A stretch of DNA of 64,000 nt from Pseudomonas canadensis (GTDB lineage: Bacteria; Pseudomonadota; Gammaproteobacteria; Pseudomonadales; Pseudomonadaceae): NCBI RefSeq assembly GCF_000503215.1, contig NZ_AYTD01000013.1, positions 486,009-550,008 of the forward strand. Reading direction: 5' to 3'. The translations under genes were made by a program, and so were the position numbers. Below the pieces are notes generated by a model, which saw only the letters and a program-made list of their open reading frames with translations, had not been told where the DNA came from and did no database searches. This document shows, piece by piece, positions 25,243 through 34,152 of this stretch. Numbering within the stretch: the first letter of the stretch is position 1; every line of letters begins with the position of its first letter.

Positions 25243-27694
25243 TGGCAAACGTCCTCAACAGATCCGCCGGACGGCTGCGATACAACTGCCACAACGGCCA
25301 TGCCGAGGCCAGCAACGTCGCAACCATCGCCAACCCGAGCAATTGCGCGAGTTGCCACGGGAACACCTGCAACGGCAGGCGCCAACCGAAAGCCTGCACA
25401 TTGATCACCGCGTCCAGGCACCAAGCCAACAGCAAGCCGAGCGGCAAGGCCAGGACCAGGGTAAGCACCGCCAACAGCCAGGTCTGGCCGAGATTGAGCA
25501 GCATCAATTGCCGGCGCGTGACGCCCAATGCCCACAGCGGTGCGAGCTGGCCCAGGCGACTCTGGCTCTGAGTTAACAGGCTGATGAACAGCGCCACGCC
25601 GGCCACGCCCAGCGTCAGGCTGTTCAGGGCAGCAGTGGCGGCGAAGGTACGTTCGAACACCTGGCTCGACCAGCCCTTGAGTTGCTGTTGATCGACGATA
25701 CGGCTGTCGTCCAGGGCAAAGGCGCGCTGCACCTCACGGGTCAGCAACGCCACATCCGAAGGTGACACACGCAGGTTGAAACGCGCCGGAGACAGCGTCG
25801 GCCAATGGGTCAGCAGGTGCTTGGAATTGACCAACACATGGCCTTTGGGGTTGCCGTAATCGGCGTAGATCCCCACTATCTTTGGCGTCCAGGTGCCTTG
25901 AGGCGTGGGGATACTCAGGGTATCGCCCAACTTCACCGCCAGCCTGCGCGCCAGTTGCTCGCTGAGCATCAACGTGTCGCCTTGCTGCAGTTGATCCCAC
26001 GGCTCGCTCGACGCCTCCAACAGCGGCCAATGCTGGCGATAAGTGGGGTCGTCGACCACGCCAAACACATCCGCCGGCCAGCCCTGCAACTGCACCGCAA
26101 CCTGCCAGGTGGGCAGCACCGTCTGCACCAGCGGTTGTTGCGCCAACCAACGGCTCAGTTGCTGCGCCTGGGCCGGGTTTTGTGGGTTGAGGTACAACTC
26201 GGCGGTGAGACGCTGCTCCAACCAGTTGTTGAAGGTATGACGAAACCCCGAGGTCATGGAGCCCGCCCCGATATTCGCGGCCAAGGCCAACAGCAGCGCC
26301 ATCAGGGCCAGGCTCAACGCCGGCAATTGCTGACGGCAATCAGCGAGAAACCACTGGCCCAGCACCGAGCGGCTGCGTCCCAGAACAGCCTTGAGCAGGC
26401 CATTGAGCACCACCGGCAACCCCAGGGCCGCGCCGAGCAGCAACGCAGCCATCAGCACGAAGCCGGCAGCCAGGCTGTGACCGAACCACAGCGCCAGCAC
26501 AGCGATTACCAACGCGGTACCGGCCACCCACCCTTGACGCCGCAACCAACGCCCATGGGCCTCATGCCAGGCCTGGGCATTGGCCAGCGCCAACAAGGGC
26601 AAGCGCGCCGCCCGCCACAGGCTGCTGGCACCGGCCAGCAACGCGCCGAGCAAACTCAAGCCCAACCCCGCGCCCCACCACCAAGGGCTCAGGCTCAATT
26701 GACCCGGCACCTCGGCACCATACAAACCACGCAGGCTGGCAGCGACATCGGGCAGCAACAGACTCGCCAGCAGATAGCCGCTGGCCACGCCCAGCACGCC
26801 ACCCAGCAACGAAAGCACGCCGAGTTCGACGCCCAGGCTGATAATCAACAGACGCACACTGACGCCGCAGGCGCGCAAGGTGCGCAACAGCCCGCGCCGT
26901 TGCTCCAGGGCAAGACCAATGGCGGCGTGCACGATAAACAACCCGACCACAAAGGACAGAAAGCCCAATGCATCGAGGTTCAGGTGAAAGCTTTCGGTGA
27001 GACGCGCAAGGTTATTGTCCTCGCCCTGCTTGAGTTGCAGCCCGGCGGGCGGCGTGGGCTGGCCAGCGGCGAACGCCTTGTCCACTAACAGCCGCGACAG
27101 GCGATCAGGCATCTCCAGCACAGGCTGGGCAAAGCCGATATCGGTGAGCAACAATCCGGGAGCCATATCGGCCTGGGCTTGCAGCGGCGGCAGGGCGTGT
27201 CCGTTCAGGGTGATGGGCTGTTGACCTGCATGCAGCCCCAAGTCCTGCAAGGTCTGCGGCGCAATCCAGGTACGCCCCGGCGGATCGAAAAACGCCATCA
27301 TCTGCGCCTGGCTCATGCGCTGCCCCGCCACTGCGCCACTGCCCGGCAACGACAACGGGTCGATGCCCATCAATTGCAGGCGCACATGCCCCAGCCCCTT
27401 GAGTTGCACCCGCCCTTGAACCACCGGCGACACCGGCCATCCCGCGCGCCGCAACTGTGCAAATACGTCCTGTGGGAAGCTGGCGCCGTCCGGCGTGCCA
27501 AGACTGGCCTGGGGCTCGCCGCCGATCAAATGACTGGCGCGGGCATAGCTGTCCCGCGCCTGGCTGTTGAGGGCCTGCACGCCGATCAGCAACGCGGTGG
27601 CCAGCCACAAACCGGTGAGCACGCTGAAAAACTGCACGGGATGGCGCCGCCAATGGCTGAGCAGCGCACGCAAGGTCCAATAAAAAATTGCCAT
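25232..27694 (-). CDS. FtsX-family ABC transporter permease (AttF/AttG-type fusion)
   Basis: An 820-residue membrane protein with two FtsX modules, each with an N-terminal helix, a large periplasmic region and three further helices. The first begins with ALLSHWRRHPVQFFS and includes LEQRRGLLRTLRACG; the second includes TQSQSRLGQLAPLWALGVTRRQL. In Agrobacterium-type systems AttF and AttG may be separate permeases; here one polypeptide carries both halves. It lies one base from the ATPase gene upstream and overlaps the lipoprotein gene downstream, which implies one complex, probably a lipoprotein- or lipid-handling machine. Confidence 0.85.
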   Translation of the reverse strand: MAIFYWTLRALLSHWRRHPVQFFSVLTGLWLATALLIGVQALNSQARDSYARASHLIGGEPQASLGTPDGASFPQDVFAQLRRAGWPVSPVVQGRVQLKGLGHVRLQLMGIDPLSLPGSGAVAGQRMSQAQMMAFFDPPGRTWIAPQTLQDLGLHAGQQPITLNGHALPPLQAQADMAPGLLLTDIGFAQPVLEMPDRLSRLLVDKAFAAGQPTPPAGLQLKQGEDNNLARLTESFHLNLDALGFLSFVVGLFIVHAAIGLALEQRRGLLRTLRACGVSVRLLIISLGVELGVLSLLGGVLGVASGYLLASLLLPDVAASLRGLYGAEVPGQLSLSPWWWGAGLGLSLLGALLAGASSLWRAARLPLLALANAQAWHEAHGRWLRRQGWVAGTALVIAVLALWFGHSLAAGFVLMAALLLGAALGLPVVLNGLLKAVLGRSRSVLGQWFLADCRQQLPALSLALMALLLALAANIGAGSMTSGFRHTFNNWLEQRLTAELYLNPQNPAQAQQLSRWLAQQPLVQTVLPTWQVAVQLQGWPADVFGVVDDPTYRQHWPLLEASSEPWDQLQQGDTLMLSEQLARRLAVKLGDTLSIPTPQGTWTPKIVGIYADYGNPKGHVLVNSKHLLTHWPTLSPARFNLRVSPSDVALLTREVQRAFALDDSRIVDQQQLKGWSSQVFERTFAATAALNSLTLGVAGVALFISLLTQSQSRLGQLAPLWALGVTRRQLMLLNLGQTWLLAVLTLVLALPLGLLLAWCLDAVINVQAFGWRLPLQVFPWQLAQLLGLAMVATLLASAWPLWQLYRSRPADLLRTFANED

Positions 27695-27695
27695 T

Positions 27696-28364
27696 TCAGA
27701 CAGCGCTCGCCGGCACGACACGACCACGCTGCAGTACCACCTGCCGGTCCAGGCATGCGGCGATACGCGGGCTATGGGTGACCATCAACAAGCTGGTGGG
27801 GCTGTCACGCAGCAAGTCCAGCAGCAGTTGCAACACCTCGTCGCTGGTCGCTTCGTCCAGGTTGCCGGTGGGTTCGTCGGCCAATAGCAGGCCCGGCCGT
27901 GACGCCAATGCGCGCCCCACCGCGACCCGTTGCTGCTGGCCGCCGGAAAGCTGTTCCGGATAACGCTTGAGCAGATCGCCCAGGCCCAGACGCTCCACCA
28001 ACTGTGCCTGCCAGTGCGGGTCAAACCGTCCTGCCAACCGCGCCTGGAACGCAAGGTTGTCCTCGACCCGCAGGCTGCTGATCAGGTTGAACTGCTGGAA
28101 CACCAGCCCGATCTCCGTGCGCCGCCAGTGGGCCAGCTGCGCTTCGCTGAGTTGATCGAGACGCCGCTCGCCGACCTGGATGCTGCCCCCCTCCACCCGA
28201 TCCAACCCGGCCACCAGGTGCAGCAAGGTGCTCTTGCCACTGCCCGACTCACCCATCAACGCCAGGCTGCTGCGCTCGGCCAGGTGCAGATCCACACCGG
28301 CCAACACCGCCAACGGTCCCTGGGGGGTGGCATAGCTTTTGAACACACCTTGCACCTGCAGCAT
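27696..28364 (-). CDS. LolD/MacB-type ABC transporter ATP-binding protein
   Basis: A 222-residue ATPase and first gene of the three-gene operon. Walker A is GESGSGKST, the Q-loop segment is IGLVFQQFNLI, the signature is LSGGQQQRVAVGRAL, and Walker B is LLLADEPTGNLD, all typical of ATPases paired with FtsX permeases. The start ATG at 28364 gives the standard MLQVQGVFKSY N-terminus; upstream extension runs into low-quality sequence. Confidence 0.9.
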   Translation of the reverse strand: MLQVQGVFKSYATPQGPLAVLAGVDLHLAERSSLALMGESGSGKSTLLHLVAGLDRVEGGSIQVGERRLDQLSEAQLAHWRRTEIGLVFQQFNLISSLRVEDNLAFQARLAGRFDPHWQAQLVERLGLGDLLKRYPEQLSGGQQQRVAVGRALASRPGLLLADEPTGNLDEATSDEVLQLLLDLLRDSPTSLLMVTHSPRIAACLDRQVVLQRGRVVPASAV

Positions 28365-28538
28365 GACGACACTCGTTTGAGGGGGGGCAATCGAGAATAA
28401 CGGCTGCCGATCCCGGTCATGCAAATTTTTCACATCGATTTCACCGACTGCCCACCCACCCCTCTTTAAATTACCGGCCAAGCGTCACTTGTTGGCAACT
28501 TGTTAGTTGTCAAGCTTCACAACTTTTTACATGCAAAA

Positions 28539-28558
28539 TGTTCAGCGAAAAGACAGCC
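28539..28558 (+). promoter_or_regulatory. 20-bp promoter block, copy 1
   Basis: TGTTCAGCGAAAAGACAGCC lies 81 bp before the phosphatase ATG. The same block with one substitution occurs before arnT at 29331-29350. A second shared stretch, GTTGCGCC followed by a T/A-rich tract, is found downstream of each copy. This suggests a common regulator for the two genes. Confidence 0.6.
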
Positions 28559-28638
28559 GCCGTGTGACAGCCTCTTGTTCCATTACCGGCATTCGCCCAC
28601 ACGTTGCGCCTAATTAATAGAACATTGCCAACACTACC

Positions 28639-29313
28639 ATGGTGAATAAAGTGGTTGACCTTACCCTGACCAAACCGCGCTCGCGATGGGCCTTTATCAG
28701 GCGCCTGCGACGGCTGTGGCTGGGCTTGTTCGTGGTGGGTTTGCTGCTTGCCGCCAGCCTGCTTTGGCACGCATCGCCAAAGGACCTCGGTATCGGCAAT
28801 CGCCTGTTGACCTCCCACGTGCTGCCCCTCTGGCGTGACGGCGACCTGATCGTGCTGGTGCGTCATGAAGAGCGTTGCGACCGCTCGACCAACCCTTGCC
28901 TGGGCCCCGTGGAAGGCCTCACGATTCATGGCAGCCAACAGGCCGAAGAGCTCGGAAACGCCTTTAAATCATTGGGCATGGGCACAAGCGACGTACTTGC
29001 CAGCCCCACGATTCGCACTGCGCAGACCCTGCGTTTCATGTTCGGCAAAAACGAGTTGACCTCCGGCCAGCAGGCCGTCTGCGGCACGGCCATGGGCGAA
29101 GAATTGCTCAGTCATAAGGCCCCTGGACGCAACCTGGTGTTCGTCACCCACAGTGGCTGCATCGCCGACTTCGAAAAAGCCCAGGGTTTCCCCCATGCTG
29201 CGTTCCCCGAATACGGCAGCGCGTTGTTTGTGCAGACATTACCCAACGGTAAGTTGAAGATCCTGGGCATCGTCAATGGCCCGGACTGGCCCGCCGCATT
29301 GAAACAACTCTAG
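28639..29313 (+). CDS. Membrane-anchored histidine phosphatase, PmrG/Ais-like
   Basis: A 224-residue histidine-phosphatase-superfamily protein with an N-terminal membrane anchor (residues about 27-44) after a basic segment. The catalytic RHE motif is at residues 75-77 (VLVRHEERCDR) and the second catalytic His is in FVTHSGC near residue 170. Relatives next to lipid A modification genes (PmrG/Ais) remove phosphate from the heptose of the lipopolysaccharide core. The next gene is ArnT and its promoter shares a 20-bp block with this one, which supports a role in envelope charge modification. Confidence 0.8.
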   Translation: MVNKVVDLTLTKPRSRWAFIRRLRRLWLGLFVVGLLLAASLLWHASPKDLGIGNRLLTSHVLPLWRDGDLIVLVRHEERCDRSTNPCLGPVEGLTIHGSQQAEELGNAFKSLGMGTSDVLASPTIRTAQTLRFMFGKNELTSGQQAVCGTAMGEELLSHKAPGRNLVFVTHSGCIADFEKAQGFPHAAFPEYGSALFVQTLPNGKLKILGIVNGPDWPAALKQL

Positions 29314-29330
29314 AAATATTCCTGTCCGTT

Positions 29331-29350
29331 TGTTCAGCAAAAAGACAGCC
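29331..29350 (+). promoter_or_regulatory. 20-bp promoter block, copy 2
   Basis: TGTTCAGCAAAAAGACAGCC, 19 of 20 identical to the block before the phosphatase gene, located 141 bp before the arnT start. It lies in the 177-bp gap that would hold the arnT promoter. Confidence 0.6.
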
Positions 29351-29490
29351 CTGTTCTGGCATGTTTAGTTGCGCCCTTTAACTAAGGACGTCATGAATAT
29401 TTTCCGTCATTCAGTGAACATTGTGATTTGCTCTTCTATTACTTCATTACTTGAAATCCCCACAACTAAACGTCAGGGAGCGACGTTTGC

Positions 29491-31146
29491 ATGACTCATT
29501 TAAAACCCCTGCCAGTCTTATTACTGGCCTTTGTCGCGTTTTACCTGTTGCCCCTGGGCCTGCACGGCTTATGGATCCCGGACGAAACCCGCTACGCCCA
29601 GATCAGCCAGGAAATGCTCCAGAGCGGCAACTGGGTAGCGCCGCATTTCATGGGCATCCGCTATTTCGAAAAACCCGCTGGCGGCTATTGGTTGATCGCC
29701 TTGGGCCAGTCGGTGTTCGGCCAGAACCTGTTCGGTGTGCGCATCGCCTCGGCCCTTACTTCCGGCTTGAGCGTGCTGCTGGCCTACTTGATCGCCCGCC
29801 GCCTGTGGAATGACCCGCGCAAAAGCTTCGCCTGCGCCCTGCTCTACCTGAGCTTCGGCCTGGTGGCCGGTCAAGCGGGCTATTCCAACCTGGATCCGCA
29901 ATTCACCCTGTGGGTCAACCTGAGCCTGGTAGCCCTGTGGTTTGCCCTCGACAGCCACACAGTGCGCGGTCGTCTGTGGGCCTGGGCCGTCGTGGGCCTG
30001 GCCTGCGCCCTGGGTTTCCTGACCAAGGGGTTCCTGGCCTTGGTTCTGCCGGTGTTGATCGCCGTGCCTTACATGCTCTGGCAACGCCGCCTGGGCGAAC
30101 TGCTGCGCTATGGCCCGCTGGCCATGCTGGTGTGTTTGCTGGTGTGCCTGCCTTGGGCGTTGGCGATCCATCTGCAGGAACCGGACTTCTGGCGGTTCTT
30201 TTTCTGGAATGAACACATCCGCCGCTTCAGCGCCGACAACGCACAGCACGTGCGGCCGTGGTGGTTCTTCCTGCCGATCATCGCGGTGGCTTGCCTGCCC
30301 TGGGCTGGGCTGCTGCCGAACACCCTGCGCAAGACCTGGCAGGAAAAGCGCCAGCCGGCGATCGCTTTCCTGGCCCTGTGGCTGTTGTTGCCGCTGGGTT
30401 TCTTCAGCCTGAGCAACGGCAAGCTGCCGACCTACATCATGCCGTGCCTGCTGCCCCTGGCCTTGTTGATGGGGCATACGCTGGTCGGCCTGATCAACCA
30501 GCATAAAGCCCGCACGATCTGCCTCAATGGCCTGCTCAACTTCGTGATCGGCATGGCGGCCATGATCGTGCTGATCTACCTGCAAATCGCTCGACCGCTG
30601 TACAGCAACAGCCATGCGGAAATGTTCAGCCTGTCCCTGGCGTTTATCGTGTTGCTGGGGTGGATCCTCACCAACCTGCTACAAGCCTTCCGCCCGCTGA
30701 CGCTGTGGGCGATGCCGGCCCTGGGCATCGGCTTGCTGGTGATCCTGCTGCCGGCAAGCATGCCGGAGTGGATCGCGGACAACGAAATGCCCGACCAGTT
30801 TGTGCTCGAACACTTGGAAGAACTGCAACAGACCCAAGCCCTGCTGAGCAATGAACTGGGGAATGCCAGTGCCTTGGCCTGGCGCCTGAAACGCCCGGAA
30901 GTCGCGTTGTATGACACCGAGGGCGAGCTGCGTTACGGCTTGCAGTACGCAGGGTCAGTGCAGCGCAAAGTGGGGTTGGACGACGTGCAGACCTGGCTCA
31001 AGGAAAAGCGCCAACAGGGCTCGGTCGGCGTGCTTCTGCGCGTCAACAGCACCAGTGAAATGCGCGAAGCCGGGCAACTGCCACCGGGTGGCAAACGCTA
31101 CTACAAGGGCTCCCTCGAACTGATCATCTACCCGAAATCGCCGTGA
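29491..31146 (+). CDS. arnT: Undecaprenyl phosphate-aminoarabinose:lipid A transferase ArnT
   Basis: A 551-residue GT83 glycosyltransferase that adds 4-amino-4-deoxy-L-arabinose to lipid A at the periplasmic face and so gives polymyxin resistance. The first periplasmic loop carries the acidic catalytic segment [18 protein letters not shown] (residues 26-43), followed by the [10 protein letters not shown] motif near 63. Eleven or twelve hydrophobic helices and a soluble C-terminal domain follow. The rest of the arn operon is not in this window. The gene overlaps the next GT by one base. Confidence 0.9.
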   Translation: MTHLKPLPVLLLAFVAFYLLPLGLHGLWIPDETRYAQISQEMLQSGNWVAPHFMGIRYFEKPAGGYWLIALGQSVFGQNLFGVRIASALTSGLSVLLAYLIARRLWNDPRKSFACALLYLSFGLVAGQAGYSNLDPQFTLWVNLSLVALWFALDSHTVRGRLWAWAVVGLACALGFLTKGFLALVLPVLIAVPYMLWQRRLGELLRYGPLAMLVCLLVCLPWALAIHLQEPDFWRFFFWNEHIRRFSADNAQHVRPWWFFLPIIAVACLPWAGLLPNTLRKTWQEKRQPAIAFLALWLLLPLGFFSLSNGKLPTYIMPCLLPLALLMGHTLVGLINQHKARTICLNGLLNFVIGMAAMIVLIYLQIARPLYSNSHAEMFSLSLAFIVLLGWILTNLLQAFRPLTLWAMPALGIGLLVILLPASMPEWIADNEMPDQFVLEHLEELQQTQALLSNELGNASALAWRLKRPEVALYDTEGELRYGLQYAGSVQRKVGLDDVQTWLKEKRQQGSVGVLLRVNSTSEMREAGQLPPGGKRYYKGSLELIIYPKSP

Positions 31147-32666
31147 TGGCGGCTTTCTGGAAGACCGAACGCGGCGCCCTGCTGCTGTTGCTGGGCGTCA
31201 CCGCCCTGCTTCTGCTGGCCGGTTTGGGCGCGCGCGACCTGTGGGGCCCGGAGACCCGATGGGCGAACATCGCCTTGCAGATGCTGCAGAGCGGTGACTA
31301 TTTCGATCCCTACCTCAAGGGCGCGCCCTATTACGACAAACCCCTGCCCTCCTACTGGCTGATCACTGCCAGTGCCCACGTGCTGGGTGGCCTCGGTCCC
31401 TGGTCACTGCGCTTGCCGTCCGTGATCGGCGCCTGGCTGAGCGTGTGGCTGGTCTACCTGATCGGCGAACAGCTACTACGCAAGGGTACCGGGCTGATTG
31501 CCGGCTGGATGCTCGCCACCACCTTCTACTTCCTGTTCTGGGCGCGCGTAGCCACAGCGGACGTGCTGACGGTGTGTGGCGTGCTGGCGGCGGTGTGGTG
31601 GTACTGGCGCGGGCCGGAGGACACGCGGCTCGGTCGCTATACCGTGTTCTTCCTGCTGCTGGCCGTGACATCGCTGTTCAAAGGGCTGATCGGTTTTGTG
31701 CTGCCCGGCCTGGTGCTGCTACCGCACCTGCTGGCTGAGCATCGCTACAAACGCCATCTCAACCTGCGCCTGGTGTGTGCCTTGCTGATCGCTGCAGCGG
31801 TGTATGCCGTGCCCTTCGTGCTGTCCCATGTCTACGGCGCGCCCACCTATGGCGAAAGCGGCCTGGCGCTGGTGTTTCGCGAAAACGTGGTGCGGTTCTT
31901 CGATCCCTTCGACCACATGGGCCCGATCTACACCTACCTGATCTACCTGCCCGCCTACACCCTGCCCTGGGTGCCCTGCTGGCTGCTCGGTTTGTGGTTG
32001 GCGCTGCGGCACTGGCGCCAGACCCCGCCTAATGTGCGCTGGCTGGTGTGGGGCCTCGGTCTGTTGTTCGTGTTCTTTACCGCCAGCGGCAGCCGCCGCA
32101 GCTACTACGTACTGCCACTGGTGCCCTTCGCCCAATTGCTCGGCGCCTGGTGGGTCAGCGAACGCCTGCTGGCCAGGCCTGACAGCACACCGCGTTGGTT
32201 CAAGGGGTTCGCCATTGCCGCCACGCTGATGCTGTTGATACTCGGCGTGGTCTACCCCTGGAGCAACGGCAATGGCGGCGTGACGCGCTTTGCCGAGGAC
32301 GTGCGAACCGAAGCGACGCAAAGCGCGCCGTGGGAGCAATGGCAACTCGTGTTGGTGGAAGCGGACAACAAAGTGCCGATGTACCTGCAAAACGGCGGCA
32401 AGCCGTTCTACTACGTGGCCGAGACCCAGGACTTCCCGCGCCAGGGCGATAGCGCGGCATTCCTGGTCTGGCTGGAAAAAACCAGCGGCAAGGCCTTCAA
32501 TCCGCAACGCACGATCATTGTCGCGCAATACTCCAAGGACGATCCCGCGCCACTGGCTTATCTGGGTAAGGATCATCGGGTGATTGGCACCCAGCCGGAT
32601 AATGGCGAGCGGCTTTTCCACAGGCGGGAGGATGGGAGCGTGGCGTTCATTCCCACGGTCCACTGA
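31146..32666 (+). CDS. ArnT-like glycosyltransferase (GT39/GT83 family), paralogue
   Basis: A 506-residue polytopic glycosyltransferase in tandem with arnT. It keeps the same landmarks: LWGPETRWANIALQML at residues 31-46 and APYYDKPLPSYWLITA near 60, but with PET in place of PDET. The ATG overlaps the arnT stop. It probably transfers a different sugar from an undecaprenyl-phosphate donor to lipid A or another envelope glycan. Acceptor and donor are unknown. Confidence 0.8.
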   Translation: MAAFWKTERGALLLLLGVTALLLLAGLGARDLWGPETRWANIALQMLQSGDYFDPYLKGAPYYDKPLPSYWLITASAHVLGGLGPWSLRLPSVIGAWLSVWLVYLIGEQLLRKGTGLIAGWMLATTFYFLFWARVATADVLTVCGVLAAVWWYWRGPEDTRLGRYTVFFLLLAVTSLFKGLIGFVLPGLVLLPHLLAEHRYKRHLNLRLVCALLIAAAVYAVPFVLSHVYGAPTYGESGLALVFRENVVRFFDPFDHMGPIYTYLIYLPAYTLPWVPCWLLGLWLALRHWRQTPPNVRWLVWGLGLLFVFFTASGSRRSYYVLPLVPFAQLLGAWWVSERLLARPDSTPRWFKGFAIAATLMLLILGVVYPWSNGNGGVTRFAEDVRTEATQSAPWEQWQLVLVEADNKVPMYLQNGGKPFYYVAETQDFPRQGDSAAFLVWLEKTSGKAFNPQRTIIVAQYSKDDPAPLAYLGKDHRVIGTQPDNGERLFHRREDGSVAFIPTVH

Positions 32667-32669
32667 GCA

Positions 32670-33596
32670 TCAGGGGTGGTTGTTTTTCCCTGGGGTCGGG
32701 ACGTCGATGGGCGCAACGCTGCTGCTCAACCCCGCCACCTGCTCCTGCACCGCCCGCCCCTCCGCCCGATTGCGGATAAACCCAGCACGGGTAAACCGCT
32801 CCAGGAACGGCACCGGCAGGGTTTTGTCCGGTATCACTGCCGGCTGCTCGGCCGCATCACCGAACAGGGTATACGCGGCACTTGGCAAGTGCCGGGTGTT
32901 GAGGTCGCTGGTCAGCCGTCCTTCCTGCAACACAATCGCGCGGTTGGTGACCCGTTGCAGGTCGGACAGGCGCTGGGAAATGTAGAGGATCGCCACGCCC
33001 CGTGCGCGCTGGCTATCGATCAGGCCAAGCAGGCTTTCGGCGTCGGCTTCCGACAGGGCGGCAGTGGGTTCGTCGAGAATCAGGAATCGGGGTTTCTGGG
33101 CAAAGGCGCGGGCCAGCACCAGCAGTTGGCGGTCCGCCTGGCCGAGGCGTTCGACCGGGTGTTGCAGCGGCAGGTCCAGGCCCAGCCCGGCGGCGATGGC
33201 TTCGGCACGTTGCAGCAGGTTTTTGCGGTTGAGCAAGAAGTCGGCATCGGGTTGGCCCAGTTCATCGAGCAGCAGGTTCTCCGCCACACTCAGGCCGGGG
33301 GCGATCCCATCGTCGGGACGTTGGTGCACCGCCACAATGCCGACCCGGCGCGCCGACAACGGTGAGGTGAAACGTTGGCGCTGGCCATCGACCCACAGCT
33401 CACCGGCGTCCGGCGCCAGGGTGCCGCTGAGGATCTTTACCAGGGTCGATTTTCCCGCCCCCGTGGCGCCGAGCAACGCCACGCCTTCGCCCGGATAAAT
33501 ATCCAGGCTGACCTGATCCAGCGCCCGTTGGGCACCAAAGGTTTTGCACAGGCCAAGCAGGCGAATCAGGAACTTGGGGGCAACGGGGTTGCTCAT
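32670..33596 (-). CDS. Orphan single-domain ATPase related to the first half of RbsA
   Basis: A 308-residue protein. Residues 11-230 match the N-terminal ATPase half of CUT2 sugar transporters: Walker A GATGAGKST at 43-51 (the usual Glu-Asn replaced by Ala-Thr), a signature degenerated to LGQADRQLLVLARAF, and Walker B FLILDEPTAALSE. The second ATPase half is missing and replaced by about 75 residues of unrelated, Pro-rich sequence. No permease or binding protein is next to it, and it is convergent with the GT gene 3 bp away. It may be a relic or may serve a transporter elsewhere. Confidence 0.7.
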   Translation of the reverse strand: MSNPVAPKFLIRLLGLCKTFGAQRALDQVSLDIYPGEGVALLGATGAGKSTLVKILSGTLAPDAGELWVDGQRQRFTSPLSARRVGIVAVHQRPDDGIAPGLSVAENLLLDELGQPDADFLLNRKNLLQRAEAIAAGLGLDLPLQHPVERLGQADRQLLVLARAFAQKPRFLILDEPTAALSEADAESLLGLIDSQRARGVAILYISQRLSDLQRVTNRAIVLQEGRLTSDLNTRHLPSAAYTLFGDAAEQPAVIPDKTLPVPFLERFTRAGFIRNRAEGRAVQEQVAGLSSSVAPIDVPTPGKNNHP

Positions 33597-33939
33597 GGCT
33601 CATCTCTAAGGCGGAACGGTGACTCATTACAACGCTCTGCGGCGCTGATTTATTCCGAACAACAATGAGTTATGTCCCGAATTAAATGCATTACCTCATG
33701 AACAATCCAATAGCTGAATCGCATAGCCAAAATCTTTTGAGTTATAAGGCACTTGTCAGCAGTTTGATGAATGCTTTCAGCACCGCAACCATGAATCCCA
33801 CGGGGCCGCGGTAGAGTAGTGAGGGGTAGGACTGGTGGCATTTGGTCATGGTTTGTAAAGGGCCAGCAAGGCGTGTCGCTTTTAATTGCAGGACGTTTCC
33901 TAGACAATCCTCGCCGCCTTGTGCCTGCTGGGGTCGGTG
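33597..33939. other. Intergenic stretch with no recognisable gene
   Basis: This interval lies between the orphan ATPase and the DUF6124 leader. Its first 200 bp are clearly richer in A/T than the surroundings. An 85-codon minus-strand frame at 33650-33907 has no signal peptide, no family resemblance and no good ribosome-binding site. It presumably contains the promoters of the ATPase gene and of the DUF6124 leader transcript. Confidence 0.5.
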
Positions 33940-34152
33940 GCTAGTCTTCGCTCCGTCACTGAACTTCAGTGATCGGGTTTAGCAGCCTGACTTCAATGGG
34001 CACACGGTTCACATCTGCGTTTATGGTGGCTGTGCGCGGGGCACCTCCGGGTGCGCTGGTTTTCCTATTGACCGGTCTGCTAACCCGCGTACAGCTGCCA
34101 CCCGCGTTTAGCAGCGTCGGCGGTAGCTCCTTTACTCAATAGGAGTTGCACC
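33940..34152 (+). ncRNA. Structured leader of the DUF6124 gene, candidate RNA switch
   Basis: About 210 nt rich in complementary segments. In order: hairpin TCACTGAA/TTCAGTGA (33956-33972); GGGTTTAGCAG (33975-33985); a long stem of GGTGGC plus TGTGCGCGGG (34025-34040) with CCCGCGTACA plus GCCACC (34084-34102), enclosing hairpin GCACC-TCCG-GGTGC (34041-34054) with a UNCG tetraloop; CTGCTAACCC (34077-34086); and GTTTAGCAG (34106-34114). CTGCTAAC can pair with either the upstream or the downstream TTTAGCAG copy. The last hairpin, AGCTCCT/AGGAGTT (34125-34147), contains the AGGAG ribosome-binding site of the gene. I recall similar leaders before other DUF6124 genes in Pseudomonas, unverified. Confidence 0.65.

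Noticed and set aside
28516..28531. TTCACAACTTTTTACA before the PmrG-like gene as a ColR box
   Set aside because: It matches my recollection of the ColR consensus only partly at the 3' end, and no counterpart was found before arnT; too weak to claim.
33650..33907. An 85-codon minus-strand frame in the A/T-richer gap
   Set aside because: No family resemblance, no signal peptide and no convincing ribosome-binding site.
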